Positions 1-8,979 of a DNA stretch of 64,000 bases are shown here, piece after piece. The translations under genes were made by a program, and so were the position numbers. How positions within the stretch are numbered: position 1 is the first letter of the stretch; the number at the start of each line of letters is the position of its first letter. Origin of the DNA: Sporosarcina sp. PTS2304. GTDB lineage: Bacteria > Bacillota > Bacilli > Bacillales_A > Planococcaceae. The notes under the pieces are model-generated. The model worked only from the letters and a program-made list of their open reading frames with translations. It did no database searches and was not told where the DNA came from. The stretch spans positions 62,001 through 126,000 of the forward strand of contig NZ_CP031230.1 of assembly GCF_003351785.1 (NCBI RefSeq), in the 5' to 3' direction.

Positions 1-1
1 T

Positions 2-1354
2 GTTCGGACAATTGAAGGAAAAGCGTTAAAACAACGTGTTAGTAAAACGTTTACGATTAAAAAGCAACCAACCTATGAGGTCGTAACAGTTAAATCAGAT
101 GGTAGCACGACCGTAGTAAATAATTTTTCTAATTTCGGAGATGCTTTGCGTCAGATGGGGTCAAATGAAGCGATTATGTTTCAAGGTAAGATTATTCATA
201 TGCCCGCTGGATTAGTGTCTACGAAATCATTAGGTTCTAGTTCGTTAACGATTCTTCATTCAGATAAACTTTTGAAAAAGGAAATAACATACGTGCCGGC
301 GGATACGGAATTAGTATATGTGGATTCAACAGAAACTTACGTAGAAGTTGAGTTGGCAGGGGTGAATTATTTTATAAAGCAAGGCAATAGTCAGTTACTT
401 CCGATTCAAACAATACGTGATCGATCGTATTATTTTGTTCGAGATGGTTCATTATTTCATTCGATTTATGCGCATAAAACAGCTAAGTATGGAACATATG
501 AAATGGGAATAGCACCTTCGTTTATGAGAGAAGGTGTAAAATACTTCAGCACAGACGGTAGTCATTTTTCTGATGAAACCGGACAAGCTGTAGGAGTTGC
601 TTATCAATATTTTCAGTACTTGCCGTTACGCAGTGAAACGCGCTACACAGCTGAAGAGTTGGATGCTTATATACTAAAAAGACTACAACAATTGGAACAA
701 GCTTATCCGAACTCTCTCGTTTATCGCGATGCAGCGACTAAAAGTAAGTTACTAGGATTGGGTACTGAACTTAAGAGGATTGAAGCAGAAAATCATGTCA
801 ATGCCATGCACATATTGGCGTTGGCACAGCATGAAAGTACGTATGGGTTAAGTACATACGCACAAAAGTATAATAACTTATTTGGTTTATATGTAACAGA
901 TGACAATCCATCCAAAAAGTATTTTGAAACAGTCGGTGAAAATATCGAAGCACTATTGAATGCGTTTCTTAACAAAAATTACTTACCCCCGAACGCAAAA
1001 TATGCAAACGGTACAAACTTTGGAAATAAAGCAGTCGGTGTCAACGTCAAGTATGCATCTGATCCATATTGGGGGTCGAAAATTGCAGGTCATCTTTATC
1101 GCATGGATCGGATGATGGGAAGTCTTGAATTGACGAATCAACAAACACTTGGCGTGACGAATACAGAAGATTTAAAAGTTCGTCTTGATCCTAATACAAG
1201 TCGTCCGTGGGTTTATAACTATCCAAAAGCAGGCATGCCGTTACTGATTTTAAATGACCAATTGCCGGACAATCCATGGATTAGTATTCGTTCAGATACG
1301 ATACCTTATGAAACATTGTACGTACATGGAAAATATGTAGATAAAATCAATTGA
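2..1354 (+). CDS. Secreted glucosaminidase-like cell-wall hydrolase (GH73), 5' end off the window
   Basis: The frame is open from base 2, so the gene begins upstream of the window; the first internal ATG (146) is not the start. About 450 residues are visible. The C-terminal part resembles the endo-beta-N-acetylglucosaminidase domain of LytD/GH73 autolysins, which cut the glycan strands of peptidoglycan. Visible hallmarks are the helix HILALAQHESTYGLS with the family's expected catalytic Glu, then YNNLFGLY, and the late block YASDPYWGSKIAGHLYRM. Upstream of it lies a non-enzymatic region resembling repeats of SH3-like or wall-binding type, which I cannot classify. The gene is closed by a strong hairpin terminator. 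The family call is good; substrate and localisation are inferred from the family, since the signal peptide lies outside the window. Confidence 0.8.
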   Translation, partial: VRTIEGKALKQRVSKTFTIKKQPTYEVVTVKSDGSTTVVNNFSNFGDALRQMGSNEAIMFQGKIIHMPAGLVSTKSLGSSSLTILHSDKLLKKEITYVPADTELVYVDSTETYVEVELAGVNYFIKQGNSQLLPIQTIRDRSYYFVRDGSLFHSIYAHKTAKYGTYEMGIAPSFMREGVKYFSTDGSHFSDETGQAVGVAYQYFQYLPLRSETRYTAEELDAYILKRLQQLEQAYPNSLVYRDAATKSKLLGLGTELKRIEAENHVNAMHILALAQHESTYGLSTYAQKYNNLFGLYVTDDNPSKKYFETVGENIEALLNAFLNKNYLPPNAKYANGTNFGNKAVGVNVKYASDPYWGSKIAGHLYRMDRMMGSLELTNQQTLGVTNTEDLKVRLDPNTSRPWVYNYPKAGMPLLILNDQLPDNPWISIRSDTIPYETLYVHGKYVDKIN

Positions 1355-1361
1355 ATAGCGC

Positions 1362-1408
1362 AAAAAACATCAGAAAATCATATTACATGATCTTCTGATG
1401 TTTTTTTT
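1362..1408 (+). terminator. Rho-independent terminator after the glucosaminidase gene
   Basis: AAAAACATCAGAA is followed by TTCTGATGTTTTTTTT, giving a stem with a run of eight T, 8 bases after the stop codon. Confidence 0.85.
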
Positions 1409-1438
1409 GAATAGTTTCATTTTTTAGGAAATAGAAGA

Positions 1439-1473
1439 TTGACAAATTAATAGTTACTCGATACTATTAATTT
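1439..1473 (+). promoter_or_regulatory. Promoter with overlapping palindrome, transglutaminase-like gene
   Basis: TTGACA (1439-1444) and TACTAT (1462-1467) are separated by 17 bases. An inverted repeat with perfect 11-base arms, AAATTAATAGT (1444-1454) and ACTATTAATTT (1463-1473), fills the spacer and covers the -10 box. This placement is typical of a repressor operator; which regulator binds is unknown. Confidence 0.55.
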
Positions 1474-1542
1474 AAGTCATAGTACCTAATTTTAATTATG
1501 ATATTAACATACTAAAGATATGATTATAAAGGGGTGTTAATA

Positions 1543-3330
1543 ATGAAAAGAGTAGTTTGGAGCGTACTGATTGCAGGATTATTACTACTTACCACTACCC
1601 ATGCCGAAGCATCTATAGAGAGTTATCAACCATCTACGATCTATTCCACGACTAAAGATTTTATCACTGGTGAAGTGAGTTATCATCGCGTAAATCATTC
1701 ACACACGGAAGACGTTGCAGTTGAATCAATAGAACTGGAAAATTACCAGCAGATGGTACCTTTCATTAGAGAAGCAATTGGAAAAATGGACAACTCTATC
1801 GTGTTTGAGTATGAAGTCATCTCTGATCAAGCGTTCGACAGCAAAGAACATAATGAAGAAATTATCCTATTATGGAATGAATTACTTAAAGAGGGTACGT
1901 ATGAAACGGGAGTAATACGAAAAATGTCATTTGTGAATCATTATACTTCAGGTTCCGTGACAAAAGTGAAAATTGAAATCACCATTCATTACAATCATAC
2001 AAAAGAACAAGAAGCTGAATTGACAGCGAAGATAGAAGAAGTTGCAAAAAACATTGCTAAATATGCGAAAACGGACTTAGAAAAAGTACTAGCTGTGAAT
2101 GACTTCATTACACGTACGTATTCCTATTCGTTTGACACCAATCATACCCCGCACAGTCCGTTCACGATAATGGATGAAGGGCAGGGGGTATGCCAAGCCT
2201 ATGCCCTAGTTGCGCAACGCCTTCTTCAAGAATTAGGTATGGACGTATATTATCAGACAGGAAAGATTTTAGACGGTGAATTACACGCGTGGAATCTAGT
2301 GAATGTGGATGGAGAATGGTATAACCTTGATACTACGTGGAACGATCCCATACTGGACCGAAAAGGGCAAACAACATATGAATATTTATTAGTTTCGGAC
2401 GAAGTGATTAAAAAAACACGAACAGTAGATCCGCTTGGGTTGCCTAACGCGACTAGTAAAAAATATGATGTTTTGCGAACATATAGCCCTCATACTACAT
2501 TTGGAGTATATGATGAAGAAAATATTTATGTGTCTGTATGGGAGGAAGGCTCAGGCTACACTATTAAGGCATACAATAAAGAAACGATGGATATAGTAGA
2601 AGGATTGAAGTTCAGTGCGGGGCGAGAGCTTGTCTCACATAACGGAATCATTTATCACTTAGGTTCTTACAGACAAAATAACGTCTATGCTTGGAACCGT
2701 TTGGAACAAACGATTATGTTATTAGAAGAAGGTACATTCGACCAACTGTATATAGAGAATAATAAATTGTATTACAGAGATGAAGAAAGTCAACAACTGA
2801 CAACAATTGATTTACCAGAAATAATTCACCAACCAGGACAAATTGAAAGCATTCAGCAAGCAATTGACCAATTAGACGAATTTTCTCCACAATTTGAGGC
2901 AACTCTTACATTTGTAGAGAACATCTTTAGTAATCTATCAGACAGCGACCAATCACTTGTGGAAAATAAAGATCGTTTGTTTGCTATGAGTGCATTGTGG
3001 AAACAAAGGGGCCAAGTGGAAAAAACATTCGCTTCTTATAAAAAATGGTCTACGGTACTTGAAACAGATAATCCTTTGAAGCCGTGGACTATTACATTTA
3101 ACGACACTATAGGAGAGACAGAGGACTCGCCTGTACGAATAGTAGATCACTACGGGCGCGATGTAGCAGGTATCACTGTCCAAATAGTAGGTAAAAAAGT
3201 AATAATGACACCTACCAAACCTTATGCTGTTGGTCACACGTACTATATTGTCGTAAACGATAACATTTATAGCACAAAACACGTGAAGTTAGCACAGGGG
3301 GTACATGCTTCCTTTATTGTGAAAAAATAA
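1543..3330 (+). CDS. Secreted transglutaminase-like (papain-fold) protein with C-terminal Ig-like module
   Basis: The start chosen is ATG 1543, 8 bases after AAAGGGG; an upstream in-frame GTG at 1534 overlaps that site. The 595-residue protein opens with a signal peptide ending near THAEAS. Residues about 150-280 form a transglutaminase-like core with a visible catalytic triad: Cys217 in GVCQAYA, His248 in HAWN and Asp263 in DTTWNDP. Such secreted domains act as proteases or amide-transfer enzymes at the cell surface. The last 90 residues (PWTITFN to FIVKK) match the Big_5/SbsA-type Ig-like module that also ends several proteins of the 20-35 kb cluster. No LPXTG or S-layer homology anchor is seen. 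It sits alone between two terminators. Enzyme activity is inferred from the triad. Confidence 0.8.
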   Translation: MKRVVWSVLIAGLLLLTTTHAEASIESYQPSTIYSTTKDFITGEVSYHRVNHSHTEDVAVESIELENYQQMVPFIREAIGKMDNSIVFEYEVISDQAFDSKEHNEEIILLWNELLKEGTYETGVIRKMSFVNHYTSGSVTKVKIEITIHYNHTKEQEAELTAKIEEVAKNIAKYAKTDLEKVLAVNDFITRTYSYSFDTNHTPHSPFTIMDEGQGVCQAYALVAQRLLQELGMDVYYQTGKILDGELHAWNLVNVDGEWYNLDTTWNDPILDRKGQTTYEYLLVSDEVIKKTRTVDPLGLPNATSKKYDVLRTYSPHTTFGVYDEENIYVSVWEEGSGYTIKAYNKETMDIVEGLKFSAGRELVSHNGIIYHLGSYRQNNVYAWNRLEQTIMLLEEGTFDQLYIENNKLYYRDEESQQLTTIDLPEIIHQPGQIESIQQAIDQLDEFSPQFEATLTFVENIFSNLSDSDQSLVENKDRLFAMSALWKQRGQVEKTFASYKKWSTVLETDNPLKPWTITFNDTIGETEDSPVRIVDHYGRDVAGITVQIVGKKVIMTPTKPYAVGHTYYIVVNDNIYSTKHVKLAQGVHASFIVKK

Positions 3331-3345
3331 TTTTATGCAGTCTAG

Positions 3346-3397
3346 AAAGGATACGTTAAAAGGTTAGCAATAGACCTTTTAGGGTATCCTTTTATTT
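3346..3397 (+). terminator. Terminator with nested hairpin after the transglutaminase-like gene
   Basis: The outer arms AAAGGATAC and GTATCCTTT enclose the inner arms AAAAGGT and ACCTTTT, followed by a T-rich tract. Confidence 0.75.
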
Positions 3398-3483
3398 AAT
3401 TGAGGCTATCATAATATTTTACGCGAAGGATATTTAATGTTAAAGTATATTTCGTCATATACGCGTGAGAAAGGAATATGTCT

Positions 3484-5406
3484 ATGAAACTAACTAAGAA
3501 AATGATTGTATCAAACACTATATTATTTATCTTTATTATCGGGTTCATCTTAGGATTTGGTGCATTATTCGGTAATGAAAATATTTTAATCGGTGTGTCC
3601 ACCATTACAGCGATGCTTATGTTGCTGGAGAGAGATTTGACAAGTCACCCAATAGGAAACACGATGAAATTTATCGTATTAAATGTATTCATTGGTGTGG
3701 CTGCTTTTTTAACGGGCTTTAATGTATGGCTCGCAGTTCCAATCAACTTTATAGCGATGTTCGTCATTAGCTATTCATTATTATTTAATTTGAAAAATCC
3801 TCTTTACTTACCATTCTCTCTGCAATACCTCTTCATTTTAGCGATGCCTGTAGCGGTCGATCAAATGCCGCTTCGATTAGCTTCTCTCGTATTTGGTGCA
3901 TTGGCGATTATGGGTGTCCAAATGATCGCAAATAAAAACAAAGTTACAAAAAGCGGAGATAAATTAGTCGTCTCCATTTGTTTAGCGTTAATCGAAAAGA
4001 TTAAGTCGATGCAAACAAATGAATCACATGAAGAATTATCTAAACAGATTATGAATGATGTCAGTAGCTTACGAAGTATCATTTATGATAAGCGAGAAGA
4101 TAATTTTTACTTGACAGAAGAAGGACGATTAAAAGTTAATATTTCTGTTGCACTCGAAAAGATTAACATTTTATTGGATAGTGTACCCAAAGATCAACCG
4201 CCACATGCGTTAGCAGAAGATTTGATTCGCATTCTCGAGTTGGCTTCAAAGAGTTTGCACGATCCAGAAGCAGTGAAGGCGCTTGGAGAAACATATGATC
4301 AAATGCTTCTGCACTATAAAGCAGCACATAATCACGACTTACTCGTTTTAGGTATGTTAAATCATCTAGAGTTCTTAAGACAGAGTTTGTCTGAGTTATC
4401 ATCTCTAGACAAAGAACATTACAATGTGGTCAAAAAAATTGAACAGATTCCAAAGAAATTCAGGAAAGTATCGATTGCAGAAAGACCGAGCCACACGAAT
4501 TCGATGAAACTTTCTTATGCGGTCCGTATGGCTATCGGTATTACAATTGCGGGATTTATTACGGATTATTTTGATTTGGCAGAAGGTCGGTGGATGATGT
4601 TTACCGTCTTATCGGTCATTATTCCTTTATATGAACAGTCGCAAAAGAAGATGCGTGATCGGGTGTTTGCGACGATTGTAGGGGGAGTAGCCGTAACATT
4701 AACGTTTATGGTGTTCCACAGTCATACAGCGCGATCGATCCTTCTTATGTTCGCTGGATATTTAATGAGTTACGTCAAAGTGTATCGCTATAGTACGATA
4801 CTCGTCACATTTTCAGCTATCGGATCAGTAGCATTAATTACAGGCACGACACAAATATTTACACTGGAACGAGTATTATTTGTTGTTGCCGGCGTCGTCT
4901 TAGCGTTACTCATTAATAAATTTATTCTGCCATATAAATTAGAAGACGCCAATCGTGATTTGTATGCTATGTATGATGATACAGTCCGTGAAATGATAGT
5001 GGAAATTGATTATAAAGTACGAGATAAAGGGAATGAAAATGCAGTCAAAAACTTATTACTAATCGCTAATATGATTGAAGATCGTCTGCATGTGAACAAT
5101 CAAGATACACCGACAGAAAACGGAATTGCCTGGATGAGACACCAACGCCGCGCCACGACAACATTATATGAGTTATATAGTTGGCTGGATCAGCGGGGGG
5201 TTCAAGCATCTAATATACCAACCATTTCTTCAGAGTTAAGCGTCCTATTAGATACTAAAATGGACATCACGAAGTTAGAACAACGCGTAGTGGAGATAAA
5301 AGACGCGATTCATACAACACCTAGAATAGAAGATCGCATGGTGTTGCGTCTGATAGTGGAAGTGATGGAAGAATTACTGGGCGCGCGGAAACTTGTGAGC
5401 TCATAA
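3484..5406 (+). CDS. FUSC-family / aromatic acid exporter-like membrane protein
   Basis: The second ATG (3484) has GAAAGGA 8 bases upstream, whereas the first ATG (3478) lies only 2 bases from it, so 3484 is preferred. The 640-residue protein has two hydrophobic blocks, about residues 10-150 and 345-480, each followed by a long soluble helical region. This is the layout of FUSC-type proteins (fusaric acid resistance / aromatic acid exporter superfamily). The second block, beginning near KLSYAVRMAIGITIAGF, is the characteristic FUSC_2-like segment. The substrate cannot be told. The last codons (GTG AGC TCA TAA) form the first box of a 21-bp GCTCATA repeat, so the natural C-terminus may have been altered by repeat insertion. 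The family call is fairly safe; transport function is inferred. Confidence 0.75.
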   Translation: MKLTKKMIVSNTILFIFIIGFILGFGALFGNENILIGVSTITAMLMLLERDLTSHPIGNTMKFIVLNVFIGVAAFLTGFNVWLAVPINFIAMFVISYSLLFNLKNPLYLPFSLQYLFILAMPVAVDQMPLRLASLVFGALAIMGVQMIANKNKVTKSGDKLVVSICLALIEKIKSMQTNESHEELSKQIMNDVSSLRSIIYDKREDNFYLTEEGRLKVNISVALEKINILLDSVPKDQPPHALAEDLIRILELASKSLHDPEAVKALGETYDQMLLHYKAAHNHDLLVLGMLNHLEFLRQSLSELSSLDKEHYNVVKKIEQIPKKFRKVSIAERPSHTNSMKLSYAVRMAIGITIAGFITDYFDLAEGRWMMFTVLSVIIPLYEQSQKKMRDRVFATIVGGVAVTLTFMVFHSHTARSILLMFAGYLMSYVKVYRYSTILVTFSAIGSVALITGTTQIFTLERVLFVVAGVVLALLINKFILPYKLEDANRDLYAMYDDTVREMIVEIDYKVRDKGNENAVKNLLLIANMIEDRLHVNNQDTPTENGIAWMRHQRRATTTLYELYSWLDQRGVQASNIPTISSELSVLLDTKMDITKLEQRVVEIKDAIHTTPRIEDRMVLRLIVEVMEELLGARKLVSS

Positions 5407-5468
5407 GGAGTGAAGTTCCGCTCGTAGGTTGTGGCGTTGCGCTCATAGAACGAGTGTCTCCGCTCATA
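5399..5468. repeat. Dispersed 21-bp GCTCATA-box repeat, four boxes
   Basis: GCTCATA at 5399, GCTCGTA at 5420, GCTCATA at 5441 and GCTCATA at 5462 are spaced by exactly 21 bases. The intervening GAACGAGTGTCTCC is close to spacers of the large array at 18.6-20.5 kb. The first box contains the stop codon of the FUSC gene. Confidence 0.8.
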
Positions 5469-5497
5469 AACAAGTAGCCCCAAAAAGTCATCTTTTA

Positions 5498-5529
5498 AAA
5501 CAGTCTCCGCCACACGGAGGCTGTTTTTG
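5498..5529 (+). terminator. Terminator after the FUSC gene
   Basis: AAAACAGTCTCCG and CGGAGGCTGTTTTT form a stem with one mismatch, ending in a T run. Confidence 0.8.
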
Positions 5530-5561
5530 TCATGTGAAAATTTTGTAAAAATAAATAGATG

Positions 5562-5622
5562 TTGACAACTGATAATGAGAACAGTTATCATTATCAACGA
5601 TACTGAAAATCATTCTCATTGC
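5562..5622 (+). promoter_or_regulatory. Promoter with Fur-box-like operators, heme operon 1
   Basis: TTGACA (5562-5567) and TATCAT (5586-5591) are 18 bases apart. The spacer and -10 box are covered by TGATAATGAGAAC and GTTATCATTATCA (5570-5597), which match the GATAATGATAATCATTATC-type Fur consensus as overlapping half sites. A further half site, AAAATCATTCTCATT, follows at about 5606-5620. Iron-dependent repression by Fur is the expected control. Confidence 0.8.
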
Positions 5623-5669
5623 AAAGCGCTGAGAAACAGTGAATATACATAATCAGGAGGAAACATCGA

Positions 5670-6659
5670 GTGAAAAAGCTATGCATTGGTTTATTAATCG
5701 GAGTACTTGCTGTCTTAACGGCTTGTTCATCTGACGCGAAAGATTCACAGGAAACGCCAGAAAAAGAGACGGAAGTTGAAACAGATGTAAAAGATACAGA
5801 ACAAAAAGCAGCTGAAACAGGGGATGGAGTGGACGAGGCTGAATTGGCAGAACTGATTGCTCATTTTCCGGAAACGGTTCCAGAGCGTATGATCACAACA
5901 TCCGTGCCATTGGCGGAAATGCTACAGTTGCTGGATGTAACACCGGTAGGAGTACCGACTTCAACAAATCCTTTACCGACTGAATTTGAATCAATTGACC
6001 GTATTGGTTCCCCGATGGCACCTGATTTGGAAGGCATCACAAAGCTTGAACCGGATGTTATTTTGGGTGCTAAGTCATTGCAGAGCACATTAGATAAAAC
6101 GCTAGAAGGAATTGATTTACAAACAGCTTATTTACCGACTGATTCATTTGGAGATTTAAAGTTAAGCTTTAAAGCACTTGGCACGTATTTTGATAAAGAG
6201 GAAGAAATGCATGCGGTGCTGGATCAGCTGGTTTCAAAAGAACATGAGTTAGTAGAAGAAGGTAAAGATAAAGAATTGCCAAGTGTCATGCTGATGATTG
6301 GTACAGCAGATTCATTCATGGTGATGAATGAAAAATCATACGTGGGTAGTTTGATCGAACGTTTAGGAGCAGATAACATCGCAACATCTGTCTTGAAAGC
6401 GAAAGATACGTATTCTCCAATCAATATGGAAGATGTAGTTGTAGCGGATCCGGATATTATTTTAGTGTTAGCGTCCGGCGATCACGGGGCATCTGAAGAA
6501 ATGTTCGAAAAAGAAGTAGAAAGCAATGAAACATGGAAGCAAATGTCTGCTTATAAAAATGACAGTGTCCATATTCTGGATTATGAAGTGTTTGGTGTGA
6601 CTTCCATCAAAAATGCAGAAACAGCGTTGACGGAGATTTCTACTTATTTTTATAAGTAA
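5670..6659 (+). CDS. isdE: Heme ABC transporter substrate-binding lipoprotein, IsdE-like
   Basis: The GTG start at 5670 lies 9 bases after AGGAGG. The 329-residue protein has a lipoprotein signal with lipobox Cys19 (VLTAC), then an acidic, flexible linker to about residue 60, then a FecB/TroA-fold binding domain. The block RIGSPMAPD aligns with the IsdE segment carrying its axial Met, here Met116, and the downstream SGDHGASEE carries His272, aligning with the IsdE axial His. Retention of this Met/His pair supports heme rather than siderophore binding. It is the first gene of an operon with permease, ATPase and a HugZ/HutZ-like enzyme, behind Fur boxes. It would capture heme at the outer face of the membrane. 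Heme specificity is inferred from the ligands and the neighbours. Confidence 0.82.
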   Translation: MKKLCIGLLIGVLAVLTACSSDAKDSQETPEKETEVETDVKDTEQKAAETGDGVDEAELAELIAHFPETVPERMITTSVPLAEMLQLLDVTPVGVPTSTNPLPTEFESIDRIGSPMAPDLEGITKLEPDVILGAKSLQSTLDKTLEGIDLQTAYLPTDSFGDLKLSFKALGTYFDKEEEMHAVLDQLVSKEHELVEEGKDKELPSVMLMIGTADSFMVMNEKSYVGSLIERLGADNIATSVLKAKDTYSPINMEDVVVADPDIILVLASGDHGASEEMFEKEVESNETWKQMSAYKNDSVHILDYEVFGVTSIKNAETALTEISTYFYK

Positions 6660-6677
6660 CAGAAGGGATTATATGCA

Positions 6678-7664
6678 ATGACGAACTCTCGGAGCGGGAT
6701 TACGGTAAGTGCGACAGTAGCATTGATGATGCTGGCGGCGGTCATAGCGATTGGTTTAGGAAGTGTAACGATTGCAGTGCCTGATATCCTTCAAACTTTA
6801 TTTAAAACAGCAGAGAGTACAGTGCACGATACAATCATTTTCAACATACGATTGCCGCGTGTTTTATTAGCACTCGTCATTGGAGCGAATATTGCAGTGT
6901 CAGGTGCGATTTTACAGGCTGTTATGGGAAATCCACTTGCAGACCCGGGATTAACGGGTGTGACGAGTGGAGCGGCAGTTTGTGTGCTGGGTATTATGCT
7001 AGCGATGCCACAATACACACAGTTTATTCCGCTGGCGGCTTTTGTGGGCGGAATGCTAGCTGCAACTGCTGTTTATGCGCTTGCTTGGAAACGTAATGGA
7101 ATTTCGCCTATTACAATCATTTTAGCAGGTGTGGCGGTTAATGCACTGTGCGGTGGTGTCGTAGGGTATTTGTCTATTATGTACAGTGATCGTTTACCGT
7201 CTGCTGTTCAATGGATGAATGGGAGTCTGGCAGCAAAAGGGAATTCAGCATTATGGATGGTGCTACCTTATTCAATTATTGGTTGGATTTTATCAATATT
7301 TGCTATTCGTAAAGCGAATGTCATTCGAATGGGTGATCAAGTAGCGATGAATTTAGGCGAGAACGTCAATAAAATTCGTATTCTGCTTTCTATTTTAGCA
7401 GTATTTCTTGCAGCGGTTTCGGTGGCGGCTATTGGCATGATCGGATTTGTAGGATTGATTGTGCCGCACATGGCAAGATTTTTAGTAGGATCCAACTACA
7501 AGTACATGCTGCCAATGAGTATGGCTTTAGGGGCATTGGTCTTGTTGCTCGCAGATACAGGCGGACGAACAATTTTTGCGCCAATGGATATTCCAGCAGG
7601 TATCATAATGGCCGTTATTGGCGGACCGTACTTTTTGTATTTAATGAGAAGGAGTGCATTCTGA
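6678..7664 (+). CDS. isdF: FecCD-family heme ABC transporter permease
   Basis: The ATG at 6678 is preceded by AGAAGGGA. The 328-residue, very hydrophobic protein has the FecCD/BtuC hallmarks: RLPRVLLALVIGANIAVSGA, then MGNPLADPGLTGVTSGA, and near the C-terminus IGFVGLIVPHMAR and the end motif GGPYFLYLM. About ten membrane helices are expected for the family. It forms the membrane channel for the binding protein just upstream and the ATPase just downstream (1 base between stop and start). The second heme operon at 46-49 kb carries a paralogue with the same motifs. Confidence 0.88.
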   Translation: MTNSRSGITVSATVALMMLAAVIAIGLGSVTIAVPDILQTLFKTAESTVHDTIIFNIRLPRVLLALVIGANIAVSGAILQAVMGNPLADPGLTGVTSGAAVCVLGIMLAMPQYTQFIPLAAFVGGMLAATAVYALAWKRNGISPITIILAGVAVNALCGGVVGYLSIMYSDRLPSAVQWMNGSLAAKGNSALWMVLPYSIIGWILSIFAIRKANVIRMGDQVAMNLGENVNKIRILLSILAVFLAAVSVAAIGMIGFVGLIVPHMARFLVGSNYKYMLPMSMALGALVLLLADTGGRTIFAPMDIPAGIIMAVIGGPYFLYLMRRSAF

Positions 7665-7665
7665 C

Positions 7666-8445
7666 ATGTTTACAGTCGATTCGGTTTCTATTCGATATGA
7701 GCAAAAAACAATCATACGCGACTTTTCCTTTCATGTACAAAAGGGGGAAGTCGTTTCTATCATCGGTCCGAACGGTTCGGGGAAATCTACTTTATTGAAA
7801 GCAGTATCCAGACAATTACCTTACTATAAAGGAACAGTAGAGCTTGAAGGTGTGAACTTAAAGTCCATGAGCCAGAAGCAAATCGCACGAAAAATGTGTA
7901 TGCTCAGCCAAAGAAACTTGGCACCTGCGGACATGTCGGTCTTCGATCTTGTATCATACGGCCGCTATCCACATAAAAAATGGTTTGAAAAACTTCAAGC
8001 AGAGGATCATGAAATTATAGAATGGGCAATTGAAAAAACACATTTGCAAAATTTCCGTGATCGAAAAGTGGCCTCCCTTTCTGGAGGAGAATCCCAGCGT
8101 GCATGGATTGCGATGGCTTTAGCACAACGTCCAAAGATTTTATTACTAGATGAACCGACAACTTATTTAGATATATCGCATCAACATGAAGTATTAGAAC
8201 TAGTGCGCGAACTTAATCGTGACATGGGTATGACAATTATGATGGTGCTCCATGATTTAAATCAAGCTTCCTATTATAGCGATCAAGTCGTAGTAGTACA
8301 AGGTGGCGAAAAAGCAATGGTCGGAACACCACGTCAAGTGATGACGACAGATATGATTCGTCAAGTGTATCGAATGAATTCTGAAGTTCAATACAATCCG
8401 GCAGAGCACCATCCGCGGATTCATTTAGTAAGTACAGCAAGATAA
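7666..8445 (+). CDS. Heme/iron ABC transporter ATP-binding protein
   Basis: The start chosen is ATG 7666, with AGAAGGAG 11 bases upstream; an in-frame GTG at 7654 lies on that site and is rejected. The 259-residue FecE-type ATPase shows Walker A GPNGSGKST, signature LSGGESQRAW and Walker B ILLLDEPTTYLD followed by the H-loop VLHDLNQ. It powers the FecCD permease whose stop codon lies 1 base upstream, so translation is probably coupled. It closely resembles the ATPase of heme operon 2, which suggests an old duplication of the transporter. Confidence 0.88.
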   Translation: MFTVDSVSIRYEQKTIIRDFSFHVQKGEVVSIIGPNGSGKSTLLKAVSRQLPYYKGTVELEGVNLKSMSQKQIARKMCMLSQRNLAPADMSVFDLVSYGRYPHKKWFEKLQAEDHEIIEWAIEKTHLQNFRDRKVASLSGGESQRAWIAMALAQRPKILLLDEPTTYLDISHQHEVLELVRELNRDMGMTIMMVLHDLNQASYYSDQVVVVQGGEKAMVGTPRQVMTTDMIRQVYRMNSEVQYNPAEHHPRIHLVSTAR

Positions 8446-8463
8446 ACTGAGGAGGAATAAACA

Positions 8464-8979
8464 ATGGCAAAAGAAATTGATATCGCAAAAACAAAAGAAG
8501 GCTATCTGAAATTTATGGAAGAACATAAAAATATCGTATTGAATATGGTGAACGAAGAAGGTCGTCCATTTGCAAGCTGTGCACCATTTGTCAAAAAAGA
8601 CGGGAAGTTTTATGTGTACATTAGTCAAATTGCTGAACATTACCGTCACTTGGAATCCAATGAATGGATCGATGCGATGATTATTGCAGATGAATCGAAT
8701 ACTCCCAATCCTTTCGCAACTGAACGAGCGCGTTTTGGCTGCCAACCTAAAAACATTGGCAATGAAGGGCATGAAGAAATTTTCGAGTTGTTTAACGATC
8801 GTTTTAATCCGAAATTGCTAGAAGTGCTAAGAGGGTTAGATTTCTCTTTATTTGAATTAACTCCAACTGAAGGTCGTTACGTTGTAGGGTTTGGATTGGC
8901 GTTTGATATCGATATTGACGGCAACGTATTTAATCACGTAGTCGTAGATAAAAAGAATAAGCCGGGTGTGACGGCATGA
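8464..8979 (+). CDS. HugZ/HutZ-family heme-utilisation protein (PNPOx-like split barrel)
   Basis: The ATG at 8464 is preceded by GAGGAGGAATAAAC. The 171-residue protein has the pyridoxamine-phosphate-oxidase-like split-barrel pattern (NMVNEEGRPFASCAPFV, FYVYISQIAEHYRHL). It also has the HugZ/HutZ block with ERARFGC and the late stretch GRYVVGFGLAFDID, followed by a His near the C-terminus (NHVVV). HugZ/HutZ proteins bind and degrade heme in the cytoplasm, releasing iron. Position as fourth gene of a Fur-controlled heme uptake operon fits that role. Its stop overlaps the start of the next gene by 4 bases. The alternative is a flavin-binding PNPOx-like protein; context favours heme. Confidence 0.75.
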   Translation: MAKEIDIAKTKEGYLKFMEEHKNIVLNMVNEEGRPFASCAPFVKKDGKFYVYISQIAEHYRHLESNEWIDAMIIADESNTPNPFATERARFGCQPKNIGNEGHEEIFELFNDRFNPKLLEVLRGLDFSLFELTPTEGRYVVGFGLAFDIDIDGNVFNHVVVDKKNKPGVTA

